A stretch of DNA of 8,633 bases, taken from assembly GCA_905373195.1 (NCBI GenBank), contig CAJPSG010000023.1, positions 1 to 8,633 of the forward strand, given 5' to 3'. This document shows, piece after piece, positions 1 through 5,338 of this stretch. The DNA comes from Kingella oralis. GTDB taxonomy: Bacteria > Pseudomonadota > Gammaproteobacteria > Burkholderiales > Neisseriaceae. Below the pieces are notes generated by a model that made no database searches, was not told the origin of the DNA, and worked only from the letters and a program-made list of their open reading frames with translations. How positions within the stretch are numbered: the first letter of the stretch is position 1; each line of letters starts with the position of its first letter. The translations under genes were made by a program, and so were the position numbers.

Positions 1-194
1 CGGGTAAAGGTTTCAAAGTGGGCTTTGCCTGTGTCTTTGAGGGCTTTATCTAGGGCTTTGATGGTGGCGATGGCTTCGCTTAATGCGTCATAGAGTGCGG
101 GTTGATTGCATTCTTTGGCGGTGCGCCGCCATGTTTGTAGGCTAATCAGCGTGTTGGCGGTGTCGTCTCGGTCTTTGAGTGTGATGATGGTCAT
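1..194 (-). CDS. Unrecognised protein, N-terminal part (runs off left edge)
   Basis: I do not recognise this protein. An ATG at 194-192 opens a frame that stays open to the window edge, giving 64 visible residues that begin MTIITLKDRDDTANTLI. The segment is hydrophilic, has no signal peptide or membrane helix, and looks largely alpha-helical (ALYDALSEAIATIKALDKAL). A weak ribosome site (GGGA in CGGGACACCCC) lies just upstream. It follows the nuclease gene on the same strand, with a strong terminator hairpin at 214-249 in between, so it probably needs its own promoter. The coding call rests on the open frame, start context and regular composition only. Confidence 0.5.
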   Translation of the reverse strand, partial: MTIITLKDRDDTANTLISLQTWRRTAKECNQPALYDALSEAIATIKALDKALKDTGKAHFETFT

Positions 195-212
195 GGGGTG
201 TCCCGTGAAAAA

Positions 213-250
213 GGGCAGCCTGAAACGGTGGAATGGGTTTCAGGCTGCCT
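213..250 (-). terminator. Inverted DUS pair forming the terminator of the nuclease gene
   Basis: GGCAGCCTGAAAC (214-226) pairs with GTTTCAGGCTGCC (237-249), a 13-bp stem with a 10-nt loop. Read on the minus strand, the stem is followed by CCCTTTTTC, a good U-rich tail. The right arm (239-250) is an exact copy of the 12-mer uptake sequence; the left arm (213-224) has one mismatch at its first base. It lies 27 nt downstream of the nuclease stop codon. Confidence 0.85.
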
Positions 251-276
251 TGTGGTTTGAAGCGTATGGAATGGCG

Positions 277-804
277 TTATTTATTCATTCTGCGCCACTG
301 GCTCGGCTCAATCGGGTTCGCATCGCGCCATAATCCCAGCTTGGCTTTACGGGCAGCTTTTTCCTCTTGCACATAACGTATGCCACCATAACGGCGATAC
401 GCCCATGCGTAACCATCTTTTACCATTTGCTGATTGACGTTCAGGCTGCCCAGTTGAATATCGGCAACGGTGCGCCCGTAGCGGTCGGTGTCGGTAATGT
501 TGAGCGTAACGGTTTTGTTATAAACCAAATCGGATAGATGCTTTTTGGCTTGCTGCCCAAAGGCTTGTTGCTTTTCAGGCGCATCAATCGCATGGAGGCG
601 GACTTTAATTGGTTGCTTGGCAGCGGTGAGACAAGTAAGCGTATCGCCATCGGCAATGCCTACCACGCGACAGGTGGTGGGTTGAGCGGTGGTTGGGGTG
701 CTGTTGGCAAATGATGGGCGGTGGCTAGTGGCATAAGCAAGAGCTGCGCTGGCGAGGGTGGTTAGGATGGCTAGCGTGGGTTTATGTTTGAGTGGGTTGA
801 GCAT
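277..804 (-). CDS. Exported thermonuclease (staphylococcal nuclease family)
   Basis: A 175-residue nuclease of the SNase/TNase family, predicted to cut single- and double-stranded DNA and RNA in a calcium-dependent manner outside the cytoplasm. The ATG at 804 is chosen because the longer frame (to 846) would begin inside the upstream terminator hairpin. Residues 10-27 are hydrophobic and act as a signal peptide or anchor, followed by a Ser/Thr/Pro-rich linker. The catalytic domain covers about 45-160. D52 and D54 (ADGDT), R69 (KVRL), D74 and E77 (IDAPE) and R111 (DRYGR) match the metal ligands and catalytic Arg/Glu of staphylococcal nuclease, so it should be active. A near-exact DUS copy at 440-451 encodes LGSLN. 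It lies downstream of virB11 after a terminator. SNase homologues occur on several conjugative plasmids; a role in transfer here is inference. Confidence 0.93.
   Translation of the reverse strand: MLNPLKHKPTLAILTTLASAALAYATSHRPSFANSTPTTAQPTTCRVVGIADGDTLTCLTAAKQPIKVRLHAIDAPEKQQAFGQQAKKHLSDLVYNKTVTLNITDTDRYGRTVADIQLGSLNVNQQMVKDGYAWAYRRYGGIRYVQEEKAARKAKLGLWRDANPIEPSQWRRMNK
440..451 (-). repeat. DUS-like 12-mer inside the nuclease gene (11/12)
   Basis: On the minus strand this reads GGGCAGCCTGAA, one mismatch (first base) from the uptake 12-mer. It is read in the frame that gives Leu-Gly-Ser-Leu-Asn (residues 118-122), in a segment just after the catalytic arginine. Confidence 0.7.
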
Positions 805-827
805 GGTGATAATTCTTTGGTTTAGTA

Positions 828-868
828 AAGGCAGCCTGAAACGCAAAAAATGGTTTTCAGGCTGCCTT
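828..868 (-). terminator. Inverted DUS pair forming the terminator of virB11
   Basis: AAGGCAGCCTGAAA (828-841) pairs with TTTCAGGCTGCCTT (855-868), a 14-bp stem with a 13-nt loop. Both arms contain exact uptake 12-mers (829-840 plus strand, 856-867 minus strand). On the minus strand the stem runs into TTTACTAAAC, a short U tract. It starts 9 nt after the virB11 stop and ends 24 nt before the nuclease start, so it separates the nuclease from the T4SS transcript. Confidence 0.8.
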
Positions 869-877
869 ATTGTTTAT

Positions 878-2038
878 CTACGCCCGCCCGCGCAGCGCAT
901 AGTACGTTGCCACTGGGTCGTAATACAGTTCGGTCATGTAGGTATGTTTGAAGAAACACACCACGTCAATCGTGGCGCGCACGGTGTTGAGAATGTACTC
1001 ATACGGCATGGCTTTGCCTGCTGCCGATTCCATTGCCAGTTGAGCAATACGGTAATGCACGCTGCGGGCATCGTTAGCATGGACGGAAGTTAAACCACCT
1101 GGGTGTCCTGTATTCAGCGCGGAGAGGTAATCCCATGCTTCGTCGCCGCGTAGCTCGGTAAGCAGAATGCGGTCGGGTTTAAGCCGCATACATGAAGCGA
1201 TGATTTGCTTGGCGGTAATGTGTTCTTTGTAGAATAGATGGGCATGGTTGGGGTGGTTAGGGGTATCTAGCTCGTGGGTGTCTTCGATGGTGATGAGACG
1301 GGTATCGGTGGGAATTAAATCCACTAGGGATTTGGTAAACGTGGTTTTGCCTGAACCTGTACCACCCACCATGCAGATGTTGAGCTTTTGGGCGATGGCA
1401 ATACGAAAAAAGGTGGCTAAATCGCGGTTGGCTTTGGCTTCTAGCATTTGGTATTGCCAATCGGCAAGGGGCACATCGTACGGCAGCTTCATTTGGTCGG
1501 CGATGTCGGCGAAATGGCGGCTGTTTTGGTGTAGGGCTTCCTGCGTGGCTTCACTGGCGTTTTCAGGCTGCGTTTGGCTTTCAGGCTGCCTGAAATCGGC
1601 TGCTTTGCCGTGTTCGGAATAATCCGCGAAGGCTTGTAGGCGATTTGTTTTGATGTAATCGCCTAGGCTAAATCGGCTGGTGGAGGGTTTACGAATGGCG
1701 AATACGGCGGTTTTGTCTTCGCAGCTAGGCGGCAGCATGATGTGTCCGCGCTCGCCATCGGGGAGGGTTACGGAGTGGATGGGGTTGGCGGCGTTAATAT
1801 GCTTGCTGTTGAAGTTGGCTAGGGCACTGGCGAGCTTGTGAAGTTGGTCTAAACTGAGGTTGGGATTTTCTATGCGCTCTACGCCAAAACTGCCTTCAAT
1901 GAATAATTCAAATGGGCGGTTAATCATAATTTCGGTCAAGCCGTCGCGGGCGAGCAGTTCGCTGATGCCAAGATTGTCTAAGAAGTTGCGTGCAGCGGCA
2001 TCGGATTGAATGGTGGATTTGATTAGGGTGGGTTGCAT
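878..2038 (-). CDS. virB11: VirB11 traffic ATPase of the T4SS
   Basis: A 386-residue VirB11/PulE-type ATPase. The family forms cytoplasmic hexamers on the inner membrane and powers pilus assembly and substrate handover with VirB4 and VirD4. The N-terminal domain covers about 1-135. The RecA-like domain follows, with Walker A GGTGSGKTT at 225-233, Asp box LITIEDTHEL at 248-257, Walker B RILLTELRGDE at 290-300 and His box NTGHPGGLTSVHAND at 309-323; all key residues are present. ATG 2038 is preferred over the in-frame TTG at 2050 because GGA lies 7 nt upstream of the ATG. The protein is about 40 residues longer than a usual VirB11 (roughly 330-345). The excess is a polar Gln/Glu-rich insert at about 141-185 between the two domains, partly encoded by two DUS copies. 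It is separated from virB10 by the toxin-antitoxin module. Confidence 0.97.
   Translation of the reverse strand: MQPTLIKSTIQSDAAARNFLDNLGISELLARDGLTEIMINRPFELFIEGSFGVERIENPNLSLDQLHKLASALANFNSKHINAANPIHSVTLPDGERGHIMLPPSCEDKTAVFAIRKPSTSRFSLGDYIKTNRLQAFADYSEHGKAADFRQPESQTQPENASEATQEALHQNSRHFADIADQMKLPYDVPLADWQYQMLEAKANRDLATFFRIAIAQKLNICMVGGTGSGKTTFTKSLVDLIPTDTRLITIEDTHELDTPNHPNHAHLFYKEHITAKQIIASCMRLKPDRILLTELRGDEAWDYLSALNTGHPGGLTSVHANDARSVHYRIAQLAMESAAGKAMPYEYILNTVRATIDVVCFFKHTYMTELYYDPVATYYALRGRA
1562..1594 (-). repeat. Tandem DUS copies inside virB11, one a quasi-palindrome
   Basis: On the minus strand an exact AGGCAGCCTGAA (1591-1580) encodes RQPE (residues 150-153). Six bases further on, ACGCAGCCTGAA (1573-1562, one mismatch) encodes TQPE (156-159). 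Both are in the same frame. The exact copy extends to TTCAGGCTGCCTGAA (1580-1594), whose other strand reads AGGCTGCCTGAA, which I recall as the Simonsiella DUS dialect. The pair falls within the polar linker insert of VirB11. Confidence 0.85.
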
Positions 2039-2056
2039 AGTTTTGTCCAAAAGAAT

Positions 2057-2088
2057 AGGCAGCCTGAAAGTAAGATTTCTAGGCTGCC
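2057..2088 (-). terminator. Hairpin from one DUS and a decayed partner, after the toxin gene
   Basis: GGCAGCCT (2058-2065) pairs with AGGCTGCC (2081-2088). The adjoining GAAA and TTTC extend the stem across a one-base bulge at 2080. The left arm is an exact plus-strand uptake 12-mer (2057-2068); the right arm matches it poorly beyond the stem core. On the minus strand it runs into TATTCTTTTGG. It follows the toxin stop by 20 nt and ends 18 nt before the virB11 ATG. Confidence 0.7.
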
Positions 2089-2099
2089 GTATATATACG
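2088..2099. other. Perfect 12-bp palindrome between toxin gene and virB11
   Basis: CGTATATATACG is a perfect inverted repeat lying in the 70-nt gap between the toxin stop and virB11. It could be an operator or a melted -10-like element for virB11, or merely AT-rich spacer. I see no convincing -35 hexamer at the correct distance. Confidence 0.3.
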
Positions 2100-2108
2100 A
2101 TACAGAAA

Positions 2109-2534
2109 TTAGATTAACCAATCTAACTGAATTAACTCATCTTTTCCTAATTGATTAAACCACTGTGCTTTTTGAATAATTTGCGGAAGTAGGTTATTGA
2201 TGCGGCGATGTGCTTCGGGTGTAATCACCGCCAATATGCAAAACCAATTATCAAAACGCCAATGTGGCACATAGATAATGAAATTATCACTGGTACGATG
2301 ATATTGTGTTTTTCGCTGCCATTTTATTGTCCATTCGGAACGGAAACAAAAATGCAGATGGCGGATTTTTTCATCCATTGCCGCACGATTGCGCTCAAAT
2401 GGCGCATCACGTCCAAATAAGTCGGGAATAATTGTTTTGTCGCTAGCTAAAAAGACGTGCATTTCATGTAGCAAAAACAAATATTCTTGTGGCGGTCTAT
2501 TAACAGCACAGATATGAATTTCCGTTCTATTCAT
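2109..2534 (-). CDS. yafO: YafO-like mRNA interferase toxin
   Basis: A 141-residue protein resembling E. coli YafO (132 aa, from memory), a ribosome-dependent mRNA interferase that blocks translation until neutralised by its antitoxin. Shared blocks in the same order are PDLFGRD at 37-43 (PDIFGRD in YafO), IRHLHF at 57-62 (VAHIHL), RTSDNFIIYV at 80-89 (RTNDEAHLVY) and ILAVITPEAHR at 100-110 (IAILKPEPHK). The ATG at 2534 is chosen because GGGGAA (2545-2540) lies 5 nt upstream; the frame can be read back to 2573, but that would overlap the preceding gene. The start lies 2 nt after the preceding stop and its ribosome site overlaps the end of that gene, so the two are translationally coupled. The module is visibly AT-richer than the virB genes around it, which suggests transfer. 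Confidence 0.8.
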   Translation of the reverse strand: MNRTEIHICAVNRPPQEYLFLLHEMHVFLASDKTIIPDLFGRDAPFERNRAAMDEKIRHLHFCFRSEWTIKWQRKTQYHRTSDNFIIYVPHWRFDNWFCILAVITPEAHRRINNLLPQIIQKAQWFNQLGKDELIQLDWLI

Positions 2535-2536
2535 AT

Positions 2537-2980
2537 CTATTCCCCATAGTATTGTATTGTCGCCTCTACCCAAGCATTAAATTCCTCATCGGTTAAATCA
2601 GAACAGGAAACGTTTTTTTGTGGTTGCATTTGTCTTAACAATGAACAAATTTCTGCTGCTGTTGTTCTTAACTGACTACATTGTCGTAGTAGTATTTCAA
2701 GTTCTTGGCTTGGGTTGGCTTCATATGCGTTATCTATTTTTTGAAATAATTCTTTGATTTGATTGTAATTTAATTTGTAAACAAATTGTATCGCAGGGAT
2801 AAGTGCTGTGTATTTCTCTCGTTCGGCAAGACGCTGTACTGCTTGATAGACATCATCCATGTAAGGTTGAGCAATTTGAATAAATTGCTGCACTTTTTGA
2901 TAATCGCTTTCTTGCGTTTGTGGTTGTAAAAATAGAGCTTCAATATCTGAATCATGGGCAAAAGGAATGGACGATAACAT
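2537..2980 (-). CDS. Putative antitoxin partner of the YafO-like toxin
   Basis: A 147-residue acidic, mostly alpha-helical protein with no signal peptide or membrane segment. I do not recognise residues 1-120. The last part, SDLTDEEFNAWVEA (127-140), resembles the C-terminal tail of E. coli YafN (NDMTDDDFNDFKE, from memory), the end expected to bind the toxin. The usual YafN is about 97 residues with an N-terminal Phd-type DNA-binding fold; here that part appears to be replaced by a longer helical domain (for example YQAVQRLAEREKYTALI). The start ATG at 2980 has AGGAA 8 nt upstream. Position first in a coupled pair with the toxin supports an antitoxin role, but this is inference; it could instead be an unrelated cargo protein. 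Confidence 0.62.
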   Translation of the reverse strand: MLSSIPFAHDSDIEALFLQPQTQESDYQKVQQFIQIAQPYMDDVYQAVQRLAEREKYTALIPAIQFVYKLNYNQIKELFQKIDNAYEANPSQELEILLRQCSQLRTTAAEICSLLRQMQPQKNVSCSDLTDEEFNAWVEATIQYYGE

Positions 2981-3004
2981 GATGGTGTTTCCTCATCATT
3001 AATT

Positions 3005-3030
3005 TTTGAATTATCAAGGGAAATTGTAGC
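3005..3030 (-). promoter_or_regulatory. Possible promoter/operator of the toxin-antitoxin pair
   Basis: Between the virB10 terminator and the antitoxin start, the minus strand holds GCTACAATTT, with TACAAT as a five-of-six match to the -10 hexamer, then the partial palindrome TTGATAATTCAA, whose outer four bases on each side pair. No clear -35 box is visible. A promoter is expected here because a terminator-like hairpin lies immediately upstream and the module should be self-regulated. The exact site is uncertain. Confidence 0.3.
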
Positions 3031-3037
3031 GCAATTT

Positions 3038-3069
3038 AGGCAGCCTGAAATCGTTTTTTCAGGCTGCCT
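3038..3069 (-). terminator. Inverted DUS pair after virB10
   Basis: AGGCAGCCTGAAA (3038-3050) pairs perfectly with TTTCAGGCTGCCT (3057-3069), a 13-bp stem with a 6-nt loop. Both arms are exact uptake 12-mers in opposite orientation. It begins 4 nt after the virB10 stop. The minus-strand tail is AAATTG, which is poor for intrinsic termination, so read-through into the toxin-antitoxin genes is possible. Confidence 0.7.
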
Positions 3070-3073
3070 TGTG

Positions 3074-4429
3074 CTATTGCCGAATCTTGGCTTCGCCTGC
3101 ATCCAATGGAAGCAGATGCGGATTGACGCGCTCATACACGCCGCCAAAGTCCACATCGCGCGCCACGATGATGTTGATGAAGCTGCCTTGGTTTACATAA
3201 CCTGTGGGCGGAATATTGATGCTGTTTTTCAGGGCTTCGGTTGCCATGTCTTGCGCCGATTGTGAGGTGTTGTCAAAATTGAAGGTTTGACCGTTGCCAT
3301 TACTGTTCTTGCGATTGCCGGCGTAGTTGCCCAAATCGCCAATCAGGCTAATCATGATTGCGCCACCAAAGCGTTGCCAAAAGTGGTATTTCACGTTTGC
3401 GCCAATGCCCGCTTCGCCCAGTTGTCCTGCTGATGGACTGGCTAGGTTAATCCGCACGCCGTAAGGGGTTTCCACTTCATTCCACAGCGCGAACACGCGG
3501 GCTTGACCTTGCAGCAAGGCGGCGGTTTGCTCGCCTGTGATTTTGCTGCCACGTTCCACCAACAATACTTTGCCGTTGGCGGAATACACGTCTTTATTGA
3601 CGATGCAACGGGTAAAACCTGCTTGGGTGGTAACAAGCCGTGTTTGCAGTGTGCAAGAAATGTTTGTGCCTTTGGCAAGCAAGTAATCGCTGTTGGCACG
3701 GCGCATAGCGCGAACGCCTGCGGTTTGCGTGGGATTAAGCTGGGAAGCAAAACGGCTGCCGCTGGATGCGGGGTTGCTGTCGCCACTTTGCAAACCGCTC
3801 ATTTCGCTTTCGCTGATGGGCGGGATATCTTCGCTATTGCTGCTGGCAAGCAGTTTGGCTTGGGCAGTGGCATCGTTCGTTGCGCTGTTGTCTGCACCTA
3901 TGCTGCCTGAGCCGCCCTCATCGCCCACCAATATTTCGCCTAGCAAACGGCGGTCTTTGGGCGGTGGCTCGGAGGCGGCAACGGTTTCAGTTTGAACGTA
4001 TGTCCCATTTGGCGCACTGGCAACTTCGGGCGTGATGCCTTCGGGCGTGGATGCTTCAACTTCGGCTTCGCCTTGTGCATCTAGCTCGCGTTTGATTTTG
4101 GCTTGCTCGGCGGCAAAATCGTATTGCCTGTCGTTGCTTACTTCAATCTTTTTCTCTTCAACAGGTGGCTCGGCTGGGGTGCGGTTTGCCCACATCATCA
4201 TAAAGGCAATTGCCAAGCCTGTGCCCAACAAGGCAACGCCGCCCAATATCATTTTCTGTGGGCTAGAACTTTTGCCACTCAGGCTTTCCACATCGGCAAC
4301 ACCGCCTTCAATATTGGTGTCGCCTACTTTATCGTACATGGTGGTTTGTTCAGATGGCTGTTCGGCATTTTCAGGCTGCATCAAATCGCCATCGCCTTGT
4401 TTTTTGCGGAAACGGTTTAATAATCCCAT
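3074..4429 (-). CDS. virB10: VirB10 T4SS core-complex scaffold protein
   Basis: A 451-residue VirB10/TrbI-family protein that spans both membranes and, with VirB7 and VirB9, forms the T4SS outer-membrane core while sensing ATP use by the motor ATPases. Layout: cytoplasmic tail 1-58, single transmembrane helix 60-80 (MILGGVALLGTGLAIAFMMMW), Pro/Glu/Ser-rich periplasmic linker about 81-245, and C-terminal beta-barrel domain about 246-440. C259 (NISCTLQT) and C275 (FTRCIV) probably form a disulfide. WQRFGGAIMISLIGDLG (351-367) fits the outer-membrane antenna helices. The start at 4429 has AAAGGA 8-9 nt upstream and lies 21 nt after virB9. Residues 17-20 (MQPE) come from a DUS copy. The gene ends beside an inverted DUS pair rather than continuing directly into virB11 as usual. 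Confidence 0.97.
   Translation of the reverse strand: MGLLNRFRKKQGDGDLMQPENAEQPSEQTTMYDKVGDTNIEGGVADVESLSGKSSSPQKMILGGVALLGTGLAIAFMMMWANRTPAEPPVEEKKIEVSNDRQYDFAAEQAKIKRELDAQGEAEVEASTPEGITPEVASAPNGTYVQTETVAASEPPPKDRRLLGEILVGDEGGSGSIGADNSATNDATAQAKLLASSNSEDIPPISESEMSGLQSGDSNPASSGSRFASQLNPTQTAGVRAMRRANSDYLLAKGTNISCTLQTRLVTTQAGFTRCIVNKDVYSANGKVLLVERGSKITGEQTAALLQGQARVFALWNEVETPYGVRINLASPSAGQLGEAGIGANVKYHFWQRFGGAIMISLIGDLGNYAGNRKNSNGNGQTFNFDNTSQSAQDMATEALKNSINIPPTGYVNQGSFINIIVARDVDFGGVYERVNPHLLPLDAGEAKIRQ
4370..4381 (-). repeat. DUS-like 12-mer inside virB10 (11/12)
   Basis: On the minus strand it reads ATGCAGCCTGAA, one mismatch (second base) from the uptake 12-mer, and encodes MQPE (residues 17-20) in the disordered cytoplasmic tail. 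It is in the same frame as the copies in virB9 and virB11. Confidence 0.75.
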
Positions 4430-4450
4430 CAGGGTTTTCCTTTCTGTTTA

Positions 4451-5338
4451 CTATTTCACGAGCCGCACGCTTTCGCCATCGTCTGTACCGTGGCGGTTGA
4501 ATGTGCCTGTGGCGTTGTAGCTGCGGTTTTCAATACCAAGTACCGATTTGCCTGAACGCAAGATAAATTTGGCTGCGGTTTCATGCACCACGGTGGTATC
4601 GCCTTCGGTGTGGCTATCGGTTAGGCTTTCGCTGCCGTCTTCATTGATGCGGTAAATCACGGGCAAGGTGCGCCCGTTGTTGAAGCGGAAGTAAGTAAAG
4701 CGTCCGTTGTCCCACATGGCGGTGGGGGCAAGGGTTTTATCGCCATAGCCCCAGTAATTGCGGTTATCGCCCATCGCCTGAACACCTCCCGCTTGTTGCA
4801 AGGCTTGTTCGGCTGCATGGCGTTTGGCGGCTTTGGCAGCGCGTGCTTGGCGTATCTCATCGGGGTAACGAAAGCGCAAAATGTAGGTGGGCGGTTGCTT
4901 GCTGCTCGCCAGCTTCAAATCAAAGGCGTAGGTGCGTTTGTTGGAAACCACAATCAGGTTGGTAATGGGCTTTTCCTCTACGGGTTTAAAGATGATGTTG
5001 TTACCACGAACCGCCAATTTCCAAGCCAATGCGTCGCCCATGCCTGTTAGCGAGGATGGCGTGTCCAAAAACTCGCCATCAGCCAGTTGTACCATCGCCG
5101 CGCGCCCCACTTGCGCGTAAATGGGGTAAACCTTTTGATTGGAGTAGTCCTCGGTGCGGATGCGTGGGTCGGCAAAGGCAAGCGTGGGCAACAAAAAAGC
5201 CGCTAGGGTTAAGCGGCGGATAATGGGTTGAAATGTGTGGGGTGCGTTTGGTTTGTACCAAAACTTTAATCCGTTTTGGCTACGCCCAAATGCGCTGCGC
5301 TTGTTTTCAGGCTGCCTGAAATGAATGGGTGGCATCAT
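4451..5338 (-). CDS. virB9: VirB9 T4SS outer-membrane core protein
   Basis: A 295-residue VirB9/CagX-family periplasmic protein that pairs with the lipoprotein VirB7 and surrounds VirB10 in the outer-membrane core. A hydrophobic signal segment ends in LPTLAFA at 50-56, with cleavage likely before DPRIR (57). The N-terminal domain runs to about 155, then an Ala/Arg/Gln-rich helical linker 160-190, then the C-terminal VirB7-binding domain about 195-275 with NYWGYGDKTLAP (194-205) and MWDNGRFTYFRF (208-219). The ATG at 5338 overlaps the virB8 stop (ATGA) and has AAGGAG (5352-5347) 8 nt upstream, so translation is coupled. This start gives an unusually long stretch of about 40 residues before the signal core. 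It includes FRQPEN, encoded by a DUS copy. I see no good internal start closer to the signal. Confidence 0.96.
   Translation of the reverse strand: MMPPIHFRQPENKRSAFGRSQNGLKFWYKPNAPHTFQPIIRRLTLAAFLLPTLAFADPRIRTEDYSNQKVYPIYAQVGRAAMVQLADGEFLDTPSSLTGMGDALAWKLAVRGNNIIFKPVEEKPITNLIVVSNKRTYAFDLKLASSKQPPTYILRFRYPDEIRQARAAKAAKRHAAEQALQQAGGVQAMGDNRNYWGYGDKTLAPTAMWDNGRFTYFRFNNGRTLPVIYRINEDGSESLTDSHTEGDTTVVHETAAKFILRSGKSVLGIENRSYNATGTFNRHGTDDGESVRLVK
5306..5320 (-). repeat. DUS quasi-palindrome at the 5' end of virB9
   Basis: TTCAGGCTGCCTGAA holds an exact minus-strand AGGCAGCCTGAA (5317-5306), encoding RQPE (residues 8-11), and on the plus strand AGGCTGCCTGAA (5309-5320). The same 15-bp sequence occurs in virB11 at 1580-1594. 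Confidence 0.85.

Noticed and set aside
805..846. Upstream start for the nuclease at 846 (14 extra residues)
   Set aside because: That start lies within the hairpin of the virB11 terminator. ATG 804 directly precedes a normal signal peptide.
758..1622. Plus-strand open frames over the nuclease start and virB11
   Set aside because: Antisense to genes with intact catalytic motifs; no independent support.
213..3069. Repeated 12-mers as a possible CRISPR array or mobile-element ends
   Set aside because: Copies are irregularly spaced, occur in both orientations and inside genes, and match the Neisseriaceae uptake sequence. There are no regular spacers, and no transposase or cas gene.
2770..3156. 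Minus-strand 128-codon frame overlapping virB10 and the antitoxin gene
   Set aside because: It crosses the inverted DUS pair and two supported genes in another frame, with no ribosome site.
3503..4520. Several plus-strand open frames over virB10 and the virB9 end
   Set aside because: They overlap well-supported virB genes on the opposite strand, have no ribosome sites I can see and have unnatural composition.
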